From positions 6,012,001 to 6,076,000 of the forward strand of contig NZ_FNSZ01000001.1 in NCBI RefSeq assembly GCF_900105245.1: DNA of 64,000 nt, given 5' to 3'. The notes under the pieces are model-generated. The model was not told the DNA's origin, did no database searches, and worked only from the letters and a program-made list of their open reading frames with translations. The DNA comes from Streptomyces sp. 1222.5. GTDB lineage: Bacteria > Actinomycetota > Actinomycetes > Streptomycetales > Streptomycetaceae. The position numbers were made by a program, and so were the translations under genes. Below are positions 1-8,659 of this stretch, in pieces (the first letter of the stretch is position 1; every line of letters begins with the position of its first letter).

Positions 1-2
1 TG

Positions 3-872
3 ATGATCAAGGTGGCGGTGGGCGAGGTCTCCCCGCCGGTGGTGGTGTTCACGCGCTGCGCGCTGGGCGCGGCGCTCCTGCTCCCGTTCGCCCTGCGCCA
101 GGGCGGTCTGCGGGAATCCGTAAGCGCCCACTGGCGTCCCCTGCTCGCCTTCGCGGGTCTGGAGATCGTCGTGCCCTGGTTCACCCTCACCGACGCCGAA
201 CGGCATCTGTCCAGCTCGACGGCCGGCCTGCTGATCGCGGGGGTGCCGATCGTGGGTGTGATCGCGGCCCGCCTGCTGGGCGACACGGAGCACCTGGGGG
301 CGCGCCGCGTCACCGGACTCGCCCTGGGCCTCGCCGGTGTGACGGTCCTGACCCTGCCGCATCTGACCGGCGGCGACGCCCGCTCCCTCGTTGAGGTCCT
401 GCTGACGGTCGTCGGCTACGCGACGGCGCCGCTGATCGCCGCCCGCCGGCTCAGGGACGTCCCCTCGCTGCACCTGACCGCGGCCTGCCTGACCCTGGCG
501 GCCCTGGTCTACGCCCCCGTGGCCGCGGTCACCCGCCCCGCCTCCGTCCCGTCCGCGCAGGCGCTGGCCGCGCTGGCCGGGCTGGGCGTGGTCTGCACGG
601 CGGTGGCCTTCGTGGCCTTCCTGGAGCTGATCAAGGAGGTCGGCCCGACGCGGTCGACGGTCATCACGTACGTCAACCCGGCGGTGGCGGTGGCGGCCGG
701 TGCGCTGTTCCTGAGCGAGTCGCTGACGCCGACGGTCCTCGCGGCCTTCGCCTTGATCCTGACGGGCTCGGTCCTGGCGACGGCCGCCGCCGGTCCGCGG
801 CGCGCCGGGCGCCCGGTACCATGGTCGACACGGCAGACGAGCCGGGCGGGCGGCCGCGTGGAGTCCCCCTAG
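3..872 (+). CDS. EamA/DMT-family transporter, 5'-truncated by window edge
   Basis: This is a membrane exporter of the drug/metabolite transporter superfamily (EamA domain). The visible 289 residues hold about eight hydrophobic helices and the second EamA half, with a typical motif near residues 215-255 (GPTRSTVITYVNPAVAV). EamA proteins normally have a further N-terminal helix before the IKVA segment, so the Met at position 3 is probably internal and the gene begins outside the window. Substrate cannot be predicted. The last dozen codons lie inside the 5' end of the RNase P RNA gene, and the stop codon is within the RNA. The tail after the last helix is basic, low in complexity and looks unconstrained. 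Confidence 0.85.
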   Translation: MIKVAVGEVSPPVVVFTRCALGAALLLPFALRQGGLRESVSAHWRPLLAFAGLEIVVPWFTLTDAERHLSSSTAGLLIAGVPIVGVIAARLLGDTEHLGARRVTGLALGLAGVTVLTLPHLTGGDARSLVEVLLTVVGYATAPLIAARRLRDVPSLHLTAACLTLAALVYAPVAAVTRPASVPSAQALAALAGLGVVCTAVAFVAFLELIKEVGPTRSTVITYVNPAVAVAAGALFLSESLTPTVLAAFALILTGSVLATAAAGPRRAGRPVPWSTRQTSRAGGRVESP

Positions 873-1242
873 GGGGCTTCCCGAGGAACGTCCGGGCTCC
901 ACAGGGCAGGGTGGTGGCCAACGGCCACCCGGGGTGACCCGCGGGACAGTGCCACAGAAAGCAGACCGCCGGGGACCTCGGTCCTCGGTAAGGGTGAAAC
1001 GGTGGTGTAAGAGACCACCAGTGCCCAGGGCGACCTGGGCAGCTAGGTAAACCCCACCCGGAGCAAGGTCAAGAGGAGACACCTCGGTGTCTCTGCGCGG
1101 ACGTCAGAGGGCTGCCCGCCCGAGTCCGCGGGTAGACCGCACGAGGCCGACGGCAACGTCGGTCCTAGATGGATGGCCGTCGCCCCGGGCCCCGCGAGGG
1201 ACCCGGGGAACAGAACCCGGCGTACAGCCCGACTCGTCTGCC
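832..1242 (+). ncRNA. rnpB: RNase P RNA, bacterial class A
   Basis: This is the catalytic RNA of ribonuclease P, which trims tRNA 5' leaders. The conserved 5' core starts at 882 (GAGGAACGTCCGGGCTCC), followed by GGGTGACCCGCGGGACAGTG and the CACAGAAAGCAGACCGCC block (about 930-970), the GGTAAGGGTGAAACGGTGG segment, and the 3' core with GTAGACCGCACGAGG and CAGAACCCGGCGTACAG. The termini are fixed by the P1 helix: GGCAGACGAG (832-841) pairs with CTCGTCTGCC (1233-1242). The mature ends may lie a few bases inside this. A possible -10 (TACCAT, 817-822) lies inside the preceding exporter gene. Confidence 0.96.
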
Positions 1243-1262
1243 GCCATCTGCGGCTTTACCTC

Positions 1263-1305
1263 GGAAAGGGCCTCTGACCTGCGTCGGAGGCTCTTTCCGT
1301 TCTTT
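1263..1305 (+). terminator. Rho-independent terminator of rnpB
   Basis: A 12-bp stem (GGAAAGGGCCTC at 1263-1274 with GAGGCTCTTTCC at 1287-1298, one G-U pair) is followed by a short T-rich tract (GTTCTTT). It lies just downstream of the RNase P RNA. Confidence 0.75.
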
Positions 1306-1443
1306 CGGGGTGAGCGACGCATCCGGGCCTGTCCCTTCGACAGGCAGGTTGATCGACCTGGAGAGGGATACTTCCCGAGACATCGACAGCGTTGCCGAGC
1401 TGCCGCCCCCCGAGACTCCGCGAGGGCACTTACGGAGGCCCGG

Positions 1444-2193
1444 TCAGAGAGCGTCGACGCCGCTCACCTTCCAGCCGTCGGAGGCGCGGGTGAGCGTCAT
1501 CCGCACCCGGTTCAGGTCCAGCCGGGGCTCCGGTACCTGGGTGCTCTCGGTGACCTGGTTGACGAAGAGCAGCACGACGGCCTTGTCCGGTGTGGCCGAC
1601 ACGACGGAGACGGCCGGGGCGCCGCCGTCTGCGGGTGTGGCCACGGTCGCCTTCACCACGCCGTGATATTTCGTCGCGGTCGGCGCGACCACCGCCTTCG
1701 TGGTCCTGCCGTACTGGTCGCGGAAGTGCCCGGTCAGCAGGGCGCGGGCCCGGGTGAAGTCCCGGTCCAGGTGCCGGTAGTCGTACGACAGCACGACCGG
1801 CGCCGCCTTCCGCGCGGCCGCGAGGGCTTCGCCGCGGGCCTGCTCCGCCTGCCGCCCCTGCCGGTACTGCCACCCGAGTACGGCGGCCACGACCAGGGCC
1901 GCCACGAGGACGACGCCCAGCACCGCGGTGAGCACGCTCCGCCCGGCCTTGCGCGGGGGCGAGCTGCCCTCCGGCTCCTCCTCGAACGACTCTGGCGACA
2001 CGGGCTCCGGCGGGTCCTCCCAGCCGTCCGCCGGGGGCTCGATGAGCAGGGTGCGCCCGGAGAGGGTCTGCTCTTCCTGGCGGGCACCGCGCTCGGCGCG
2101 CCCGGCGCGTTTGGCCGCCGCGCGAGCGGCCGCGGTCAGGGCGCGGCGCGCCGGGGCGCCGGTGCCGCGGGTTCGGGTGGTCGGGTTCGCCAC
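1444..2193 (-). CDS. Mce-associated membrane protein (distal)
   Basis: This 249-residue protein closes the mce operon. It has a polar, charged N-terminal cytoplasmic region (residues 1-85), one transmembrane helix (about 88-108, VLTAVLGVVLVAALVVAAVL) and an exported C-terminal domain of about 140 residues resembling the SnoaL/NTF2-like fold of Mce-associated (Mas) proteins. Mas proteins are thought to stabilise the Mce complex in the envelope; the exact role here is inferred from position. It starts 36 bp after the preceding Mas-like gene, in the same direction. Confidence 0.8.
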   Translation of the reverse strand: MANPTTRTRGTGAPARRALTAAARAAAKRAGRAERGARQEEQTLSGRTLLIEPPADGWEDPPEPVSPESFEEEPEGSSPPRKAGRSVLTAVLGVVLVAALVVAAVLGWQYRQGRQAEQARGEALAAARKAAPVVLSYDYRHLDRDFTRARALLTGHFRDQYGRTTKAVVAPTATKYHGVVKATVATPADGGAPAVSVVSATPDKAVVLLFVNQVTESTQVPEPRLDLNRVRMTLTRASDGWKVSGVDAL

Positions 2194-2229
2194 GGTGTCT
2201 CTCCTTACTGGTGGGGGCAGCCCGGTGGG

Positions 2230-2703
2230 TCAGCCCACGAACGCGACGTCGGAGGTCAGCCAGCGGCCGTCCACGCGCACGAGGTCGAGCTGGAGCCGGT
2301 AGGTGCGCGCCTGGCCCTCGGGCGCGGCGGTGTTGGTCACCTTGCTGTCGGCCACGACCAGGACCCGGGCCGAGCGCGCGTCGGACCGCACGATGCCCGC
2401 TTCCAGGACCTGCCCCTCGGACACCGACTTGTTCTGGGCGACGAGCTTCGTCAACTGCTCGGTCTGCGCGGCGAACTGCTTCTTGAAGTCGCCGGTGGCG
2501 CCCTTCAGCACGTTGCCGCTGTCCCGGTCGTAGTGCCGGTAGTCGAGCGAGGTGAAGTTCAGCGCCGACTGGCGGGCCGCCGACAGGACGTCCTGACGGC
2601 GATGCTCCGCCGCGCGCTGGTCGGCCAGCTTCAGGCCCAGCCAGACGGACAGCATGGTCGTCAGGACGGTTGCGGCGACGAGCCCCGCCGACAGCAGCCT
2701 CAT
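2230..2703 (-). CDS. Mce-associated protein (short)
   Basis: A 157-residue protein with an N-terminal signal anchor (MRLLSAGLVAATVLTTMLSV) and an exported domain similar in layout to the C-terminal domain of the next gene (FTSLDYRHYDRDSGNVL in one, LSYDYRHLDRDFTRARALL in the other). The two are therefore probably duplicated Mas proteins. The start is chosen at 2703 because ATGA overlaps the stop of mceF. A much longer upstream open frame is only antisense noise across mceF. Confidence 0.82.
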   Translation of the reverse strand: MRLLSAGLVAATVLTTMLSVWLGLKLADQRAAEHRRQDVLSAARQSALNFTSLDYRHYDRDSGNVLKGATGDFKKQFAAQTEQLTKLVAQNKSVSEGQVLEAGIVRSDARSARVLVVADSKVTNTAAPEGQARTYRLQLDLVRVDGRWLTSDVAFVG

Positions 2704-3989
2704 GCGTCCTCCTCCCACGCCATCGGTCCCACGAGCAGCCATTGCCACGACTCCTTTCCGAACACGGTCTGTTCGCCGCCCGTCGAGCCGATCTCGACAG
2801 GCGTGCCGTCCGGGCCGGTCAGGGTGCCGGTCTCCGGGTCGTACGGGGCCACGAACGCGGCCTGGTCGGCGCTGTACCGACCGGTCGTCGCGCCGGGCGC
2901 GTTCTGCGCGCCGCGCACCGAGGTCTTGCTGCCGCGTGGTGCCGTGCAGCGCGCTTCGGTGTTCGCCGGGCGCGTGCCGGTGTCGGCGGGGTCGCGCCGC
3001 CGGGTGCCGTAGCCCTGGGTGCACGCGGGCGGGTCGTCGGCGTTCACGGTCAGCCCGAAGTGGGTCGTGCCGTCGCCGGGGATGACCGTGTAGCTGCCCG
3101 CGACGGTGAGCGGGAGCGTGACCAGGGCCTGTTCGACGCCGGGCAGCCGGGCCACGGTGACCTGGCCGCCGCTGATGAGGTTGGCCAGCAGGACCGGCAC
3201 GTGCGGCCGCGTGGACTTCAGCAGGGAGTCGACCTCCTGCGTGGCGGGCAGGGTGTTGCCGATCAGCCGGCGCAGATCGCCGTCGCTCGACTTCAGCTGC
3301 TCGGTGAGCGTGGCCAGGTCGCGGGAGAACGACTTGATGGCCGAGCCCTGCTCGGCCTGTGTCTTGAGGACCTTCCGTGAGTCCTCGATCAGCGACACCG
3401 TCTGGGGGAGCGACTCGGATGCCGACTCCACCAGCGCGTTGCCGGAGTCGACCAGTCGGCTCAGGTTCGGTCCGGTGCCGGAGAACGCCTTGCCCAGCTC
3501 GTCGACGGTGACTCGCAGATCGTCCTTGCCGACCGAGTTGACCAGCCGGTCGAGGCTGAGCACCAGGTCGGTGACCGGCAGCGGGGTCCGGGTGCGGCTG
3601 CGCGGGATCGGGCTGCCGTCCATGAGGTACGGCCCGCCCGACCGCCGTGGCTGGAGGTCGACGTACTGCTCGCCCACCGCCGAACGGTTGGCGATCACCG
3701 CGAGCGTGTCGGCAGGGATCCTCGAGGCGCCGCCCTCGATCTTCAGCGCGATCGAGACCCCGGACCCGGTCAGCTGGAGATCGCCCACGCGGCCCACCGG
3801 CACCCCCCGGTAGGTGACCTCGGCGCCGGGGAAGACGCCCCCGGACTCGGCGAAGTCGGCACGCACGGTGTACCCGCGGTGCAGGACGTCGTCCACCAGG
3901 CCCGTGTACCGGGCGCCGACGTACGACACCCCGAGGGCGGTGACGGTCGCGAAGGCGAGCAGCTGGGCCCTGACCGTACGTGTGATCAC
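2700..3989 (-). CDS. mceF: MCE family protein (MceF position)
   Basis: A 429-residue substrate-binding/tunnel subunit of the Mce importer. It has an N-terminal membrane anchor (residues 6-25), then the MCE/MlaD domain (GYTVRADFAESGGVFPGAEVTYRGVPVGRVGDLQL, about 35-115), a long coiled-coil-rich helical region (about 150-290), and a C-terminal domain that may be proline-poor and structured. It is the sixth and last MceA-F paralogue here. The GTG start at 3989 overlaps the stop of mceE (GTGA). An earlier in-frame Met would add a low-quality basic stretch and is rejected. Confidence 0.88.
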   Translation of the reverse strand: MITRTVRAQLLAFATVTALGVSYVGARYTGLVDDVLHRGYTVRADFAESGGVFPGAEVTYRGVPVGRVGDLQLTGSGVSIALKIEGGASRIPADTLAVIANRSAVGEQYVDLQPRRSGGPYLMDGSPIPRSRTRTPLPVTDLVLSLDRLVNSVGKDDLRVTVDELGKAFSGTGPNLSRLVDSGNALVESASESLPQTVSLIEDSRKVLKTQAEQGSAIKSFSRDLATLTEQLKSSDGDLRRLIGNTLPATQEVDSLLKSTRPHVPVLLANLISGGQVTVARLPGVEQALVTLPLTVAGSYTVIPGDGTTHFGLTVNADDPPACTQGYGTRRRDPADTGTRPANTEARCTAPRGSKTSVRGAQNAPGATTGRYSADQAAFVAPYDPETGTLTGPDGTPVEIGSTGGEQTVFGKESWQWLLVGPMAWEEDA

Positions 3990-5278
3990 GGCAGTATCCC
4001 CTTCAGCATCAGCTCGGCGAGGCCGAGATCGATCCCGGGCGGGAGGCGACGCGAGCCGCCCCCGGTGCCGTAGGCAGCGGTGCACACCGGCGGGCACAGC
4101 AGGGTGCTGCCGTCGGAGGGCGTCGAGGGCACGGCGGGCGCGGAGGGCACGGCGGGCGCGGAGGGCACGGACGGGGTGCCCGGCAGGGACGGGGCGGACG
4201 GGAGAGGGGTGGGAGTGGGGACGCCGGGAAGATGGGGTGTCCCGGGGGCCGGGGACTTCCCGCCCTTGCCCGGCCTGTCGGTGACGTTGCCGTAGAGGCC
4301 CGCCAGGTCGAGGTCGGCGGTGATCTTCAGGTTGACGTAGTCGCCCTTGACGGCGTCCGTCGCGTTGCGCGGGAACGGGTAAGTCGTGAGGATCTCCAGG
4401 GAGTTGGGCAGGTCGTCGCCCGCCTTGTTCAGCTCCTGCAGGATGGGCCGGAGCTTCTTCAGGTTGGCGACGCTGTCGTCGTGGGAGGCGTTGACCACCT
4501 TGGTGCCGGTCTTGCCGAGGCCGGCGAGGGCGGTGAGCATCTTCGTCAGGTCCTTGCGCTGGTCGGCGAGGGCCTTCAGGGCGGGCGGCATGGTGTCGAC
4601 GGCCAGGGCGATCGTCTTCTTCTCCTTCTTCAGCCGCCCGGCCAGCCGGTCGACGCCCTTCAGCGCGCGCACGATCTCCGCCCGCTGGTCGTCGAGGCCG
4701 CCGAGGAACGTGTCGAGTTGCTTCAGCAGGGACCTGACCCGGTCCTCGCGGCCGTTCAGGGCCTTGTTCAGCTCGACTGTGATCGTCTTCAGCTGGGCCA
4801 CCCCGCCGCCGTTGAGCAGCGCGGACAGGGCCGACAGCACCTCCTCGACCTCAGGGTTGCGGCCGCTGCGGGACAGCGGGATGCGGTCGCCGTCGCGGAG
4901 CCGTCCGACGGGCCGCGTGCCGGCCGGCGCGGACAGGGCGACGTACTTCTCGCCGAGCATGCTGGTCTGCCGCAGATCGGCGACCGCGTTGCCGGGCAGC
5001 TTCACCGAGTCGGCGATCCTGAGCCGCACGCGCGCGTGCCAGCCGTCCAGCTCCACCTTCTCGACCGTGCCCACGGTGACGTTGTCGACCTTGACCGCCG
5101 ACTGGGGCACCAGGTCCAGGACGTCCCGGAACGCGACGGTGACGTGGTAGGCGTGGCCGTCCGAGGCGGCGCCGCCGGGGAGCGGGACGTCGTACCAGCC
5201 GTTGAACTCGCAGCCGGTCAGCAGCAGCGAGCCGACCGCCGCCCAGGCGGCCACCTGCCCCTTGCGCAGCACGCTCAT
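3986..5278 (-). CDS. mceE: MCE family lipoprotein (MceE/LprK-like)
   Basis: A 430-residue Mce subunit with a lipoprotein signal: after a basic N-terminus the lipobox LLTGC ends near residue 23, so the protein is probably lipid-anchored. The MCE domain follows (VTVAFRDVLDLVPQSAVKVDNVTVGTVEKVEL, about 47-120), then a long helical coil. The C-terminus has a Pro/Ser/Thr/Ala-rich linker (about 355-400) made from short VPSAP-type repeats. In mycobacterial mce operons the fifth Mce gene is likewise the lipoprotein. The ATG at 5278 overlaps the stop of mceD. Confidence 0.9.
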   Translation of the reverse strand: MSVLRKGQVAAWAAVGSLLLTGCEFNGWYDVPLPGGAASDGHAYHVTVAFRDVLDLVPQSAVKVDNVTVGTVEKVELDGWHARVRLRIADSVKLPGNAVADLRQTSMLGEKYVALSAPAGTRPVGRLRDGDRIPLSRSGRNPEVEEVLSALSALLNGGGVAQLKTITVELNKALNGREDRVRSLLKQLDTFLGGLDDQRAEIVRALKGVDRLAGRLKKEKKTIALAVDTMPPALKALADQRKDLTKMLTALAGLGKTGTKVVNASHDDSVANLKKLRPILQELNKAGDDLPNSLEILTTYPFPRNATDAVKGDYVNLKITADLDLAGLYGNVTDRPGKGGKSPAPGTPHLPGVPTPTPLPSAPSLPGTPSVPSAPAVPSAPAVPSTPSDGSTLLCPPVCTAAYGTGGGSRRLPPGIDLGLAELMLKGILP

Positions 5279-6384
5279 GCCGGTGCCCCCAGGATTCCGC
5301 CGAGGGTCTTGTCGACCGTACCCGTCGACGCCGGAGTCGACGGCACCTTGGGCAGGGCGTCGAAGAGCTTCTTCAGGCCCGCACACTTGTCGTGGTCGTC
5401 GCCGGTCGTCTTCAGGATCGAGCAGAGCAGGGATGACGGATCCTGCGAGGTCTGCGCGTTGTTGCGGGTGTCGAGGGTGCCGGCGGCGGGGTTGTAGGCG
5501 TTCTGCAGGTTCGACAGGCCCGTGGGGGCGACGGTCAACAGCTCCTCCAGTGCGGCCCGTTGGGTGACGAGGACCTTGGTGACCTTGGCCAGGCCCTGCA
5601 CGTCCGAGGTCAGTGCCTTCTTGTTGCCCTTCACGAAGCCGGACACGTCACCGAGCGCGGCGCCCAGGTACTTCAGCGCGGCCGCGAGATCCTTGCGCTC
5701 CCCGGCGAGCTGCCCGGACACGTCGGCGAGGTCGGTGTTGAACGACCGCACGCTGGTGTCGTCCGCCGCCAGCGCGGCCGTGAACACCTGAAGGTTCCGC
5801 ACGGTCCCGAACAGGTCGCCGCGCCCGTCGGACAGCGTGGTGACCGCCTGGGACAGGTCCTCCACCGTCTGGTTGAGGTTCCGGCCCTGCCCCTGGAGGT
5901 TGTCCGCGCTCACCCCGAGCAGCCGGGACAGCGAGCCCTTCTTGTTGGCGCCGTTCGGGCCGAGCCCCTCGGCGGTGCTGTGCAGGCTGTCGAAGATCCG
6001 GTCCAGCTCGACCGGGACGGCCGTACGGGACTCGGGGACGACGTCTCCGTCCCGTAGCACCGCACCCTTGCGGTACACCGGCAGCAGCTGCACGTAACGG
6101 TCGCTGACCACCGAGGAGTTGACGATGGCGGCCTGTGCGTCGGCGGGGACCTTGCGGCCCCGGTCGTACTCCAGCTCCACCCGTACCCGGTCGCCCTCCG
6201 GCGTGATCTTCCTGACCTCGCCGATGCGGACGCCGAGGACGCGGACGTCGGAGCCCGGGTAGATGCCGACGGTGCGCGGGAAGTACGCCGTGACCCGGAC
6301 GGGGCCGGGGCCCGGCCAGAGGACGACGGCGAGGCCGACGACGACCGCGAGCGAGGTGAACAGGGCCAGGAGTCTGCGGGTCAT
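5275..6384 (-). CDS. mceD: MCE family protein (MceD position)
   Basis: A 369-residue Mce subunit. It has an N-terminal membrane anchor (MTRRLLALFTSLAVVVGLAV), then an MCE domain (VRVTAYFPRTVGIYPGSDVRVLGVRIGEVRKI, about 29-105), and a helical region with many D/L/G heptad-like repeats that in the family forms the hydrophobic tunnel. It is translationally coupled at both ends by 4-bp ATGA overlaps. The ligand is not evident; Mce systems of actinobacteria import sterols or other lipids. Confidence 0.9.
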   Translation of the reverse strand: MTRRLLALFTSLAVVVGLAVVLWPGPGPVRVTAYFPRTVGIYPGSDVRVLGVRIGEVRKITPEGDRVRVELEYDRGRKVPADAQAAIVNSSVVSDRYVQLLPVYRKGAVLRDGDVVPESRTAVPVELDRIFDSLHSTAEGLGPNGANKKGSLSRLLGVSADNLQGQGRNLNQTVEDLSQAVTTLSDGRGDLFGTVRNLQVFTAALAADDTSVRSFNTDLADVSGQLAGERKDLAAALKYLGAALGDVSGFVKGNKKALTSDVQGLAKVTKVLVTQRAALEELLTVAPTGLSNLQNAYNPAAGTLDTRNNAQTSQDPSSLLCSILKTTGDDHDKCAGLKKLFDALPKVPSTPASTGTVDKTLGGILGAPA

Positions 6385-7622
6385 CGGGTGCCTCCCGTCC
6401 GTGGCGTGACCGGGGCGGCGACCAGGTTCTGGACGTAGGAGTCGAACCAGCGGCCGTTGCCGAGGGTGTTGCTGAAGAGCCGCACGTAGGGGGCGAGCAG
6501 CTGGACGCTGCGGTCGAGGCTCGCCTGGTTGCGTTCGAGCATCTTCACGAAGGTGTTGAGGTTCTTCAGGGCGGGTCCGATCTCCTTGCTGTTGTCGTCG
6601 ACCAAACCGGACAGCTCGATGCCCAGCAGCGCGGAGCTCTTGAGCAGCTTGTGGATCGCCGTGCGCCGCTTGCCGACCTCCTTGAACAGCGCGTCGCCGT
6701 CCTTCACCAGCGCGGAGAAGTCCTTCGTGTGGCCGGCCAGCACCTTGGTGACTCCGTTCGCATGGTCGAGGAGCCCGCGCAGCGCCTTGTCGCGGGACGC
6801 GACGGTCCGGGAGATGCGCGACAGTCCCTTGATCGACGCCCGCACCTCCGTAGGCGAGTCCTGGAAGGTGACGGAGATCGTGTCCAGCGCCTTCGCGAGC
6901 CGGTCCGTGTCGACCTCCTCGGTGGTGGTCGTGAGGTCACTGAAGGCCTGCACGACGTCGTACGCCGACACGGTCCGCCGGAGCGGGATCTCGCTGCCCG
7001 GCTTCAACTGGCCGGGCCCCTTCGGGTACAGGGCCAGGTACTTCGCGCCGAGGATCGTCTTGACGCGGATCGACGCGCCCGTGTCGGTACCGAACCCGGG
7101 GTGGCCCTTCATCTTGAAGGTGACCTTGACGTGGTCGCCGTCCAGGTCGACGCCCTCGACCTTGCCGACCTTGACCCCGGCGATGCGTACCTCGTCGCCC
7201 GGCTTGAGCCCGCCGGCCTCGGAGAAGGCCGCGCTGTAGGTGTCGCCGCCGCCGATCAGCGGCAGGCTGTCGGCGTTGAAGGCGGCAACGGTGAGCAGCG
7301 CGAGGACGGTGAGGCCGACGGCGCCGACGACGACCGGGTTCCGCTCACGGAATGGCTTCATGCGCGGACGCCGCAGCCGGATCCTGGGCAGCTTGGGCGG
7401 CAGGACGCGCACCTTCACGAGGGGTTCGGGGCGGGGCTTGCGCTTGGGCAGCCGGGGGAGTTTCGGCAGCTTGGGCGGCAGGACGCGCACCTTCACGAGG
7501 GGTTCGGGGCGGGGCTTGCGCTTGGGCAGCCGGGGGAGTTTCGGCAGCTTGGGCGGCAGGACGCGCACCTTCACCAATGGTTCGGGGCGGCGGACCTTGC
7601 GCCGCCTGATGCGCATGCTCAT
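6381..7622 (-). CDS. mceC: MCE family protein with N-terminal basic repeat (MceC position)
   Basis: A 413-residue Mce subunit. Unlike its neighbours it carries about 85 extra residues before the membrane anchor. They form a highly basic, proline-rich cytoplasmic tail built from a 26-residue unit (PEPLVKVRVLPPKLPKLPRL plus KRKPR) repeated twice and started a third time. Then come the anchor (about residues 93-115), the MCE domain (TYSAAFSEAGGLKPGDEVRI..., about 127-205) and the helical coil. Start 7622 is chosen for the ATGA overlap with mceB; another ATG lies 9 bp upstream. Confidence 0.9.
   Translation of the reverse strand: MSMRIRRRKVRRPEPLVKVRVLPPKLPKLPRLPKRKPRPEPLVKVRVLPPKLPKLPRLPKRKPRPEPLVKVRVLPPKLPRIRLRRPRMKPFRERNPVVVGAVGLTVLALLTVAAFNADSLPLIGGGDTYSAAFSEAGGLKPGDEVRIAGVKVGKVEGVDLDGDHVKVTFKMKGHPGFGTDTGASIRVKTILGAKYLALYPKGPGQLKPGSEIPLRRTVSAYDVVQAFSDLTTTTEEVDTDRLAKALDTISVTFQDSPTEVRASIKGLSRISRTVASRDKALRGLLDHANGVTKVLAGHTKDFSALVKDGDALFKEVGKRRTAIHKLLKSSALLGIELSGLVDDNSKEIGPALKNLNTFVKMLERNQASLDRSVQLLAPYVRLFSNTLGNGRWFDSYVQNLVAAPVTPRTGGTR
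7388..7600. repeat. 78-bp tandem repeat inside mceC
   Basis: Two full copies and most of a third of a 78-bp unit (GCTTGGGCGGC at 7391, 7469 and 7547). The first two copies are essentially identical in DNA, and the third diverges at its end. The unit is a multiple of three, so copy-number change keeps frame. Confidence 0.95.
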
Positions 7623-8659
7623 CCGCCACACCTCGCCCGCGCCACGTGCAGCTCCGGGCTGATCACCTGCTTGGTCTTCGGCAGTACGATCCGGCCGTCG
7701 AAGTCGCAGAGGTAGAAGTTGAACCAGGAGCCGTAGGACGCCGTCCCGGTCAGCTTGTCGAGCTTGTTCGGCAGCCGCTTCAGGACGCCCTCCACGGTGT
7801 TCTCGTTCTTGTTCAGCGTTCCGGTGAGATCGCCGAGCCCGGCGATGTCGTCCTTCAGCGGTGGGCGCGCGTCCTTCAGCAGCCCCGACGTGACGTCCGT
7901 GAGGTCGCCGATGCTCACCAGCGACTCCCCGATGGGCTTGCGGTCGGCGGACAGCCCCGAGACCACCCGGCGCAGCTGCGTGAGCAGCCCGGAGAAGCGG
8001 GAGCCACGTTTGTCGAGCGTCTCCAGGACGGTGTTGAGGTTGGCGATCACCGAACCGATCAGCCGGTCGCGGTCGGCGAGGGTGCCGGTGAGCGAGGCCG
8101 TGTGCGCGAGCAGGCTGTTCACCGTGCCGCCCTCGCCCTGGAGGGTCTGGACGATCTCGGTGGCGAGCTGGTTGACGTCACTCGGGCTGAGCGCGGCGAA
8201 CAGCGGCTTGAAGCCGTTCAGCAGGGCGTTGAGGTCCAGCGCCGGCTGGGTCCGGGACAGCGGGATGGTGCCGCCCGGCCGCAGCCGGGCGGTGCCGTCG
8301 CCGGTGCCCTCGGTGAGCGCGACGTACCGCTGCCCGACCAGGTTGCGGTAGCGGACGACGGCGTGGGCTCCCGCGAGCAGCGGCCGGTCCGCGCTGACGG
8401 TGAACGTGACCTCCGCCAGGGTCCGGTCCTTGATCCGGATGCCCTCGACCTCCCCTACCCGCACTCCGGCCACCCGGATGTCGTCGCCGGTCTCCAGCCC
8501 GGTGACGTCGGTGAACACCGCGTGGTAGGTGTCCTTGGGGGTGAAGGAGACGTTGACGATGGTGGCGGCGAGCAGCGCCGTCGCCGCGATCGTGACCAGC
8601 GCGAAGAGGCTGAACTTGATCAGCGGGGCGGCGGTCTGCCGGGCTCCTGCCCTGCTCAT
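7619..8659 (-). CDS. mceB: MCE family protein (MceB position)
   Basis: A 346-residue Mce subunit with an N-terminal anchor (about residues 12-33), the MCE domain (TYHAVFTDVTGLETGDDIRVAGVRVGEVEGI, about 43-115), a helical tunnel region, and a short C-terminal piece with two cysteines (NFYLCDFDG... and RCGG), as is common in MceB. It overlaps mceA and mceC by 4 bp each. Confidence 0.9.
   Translation of the reverse strand: MSRAGARQTAAPLIKFSLFALVTIAATALLAATIVNVSFTPKDTYHAVFTDVTGLETGDDIRVAGVRVGEVEGIRIKDRTLAEVTFTVSADRPLLAGAHAVVRYRNLVGQRYVALTEGTGDGTARLRPGGTIPLSRTQPALDLNALLNGFKPLFAALSPSDVNQLATEIVQTLQGEGGTVNSLLAHTASLTGTLADRDRLIGSVIANLNTVLETLDKRGSRFSGLLTQLRRVVSGLSADRKPIGESLVSIGDLTDVTSGLLKDARPPLKDDIAGLGDLTGTLNKNENTVEGVLKRLPNKLDKLTGTASYGSWFNFYLCDFDGRIVLPKTKQVISPELHVARARCGG

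Noticed and set aside
7388..7600. Regular repeats that might suggest a CRISPR array
   Set aside because: The repeats are contiguous, in frame and coding (MceC tail), with no spacers and no cas genes.
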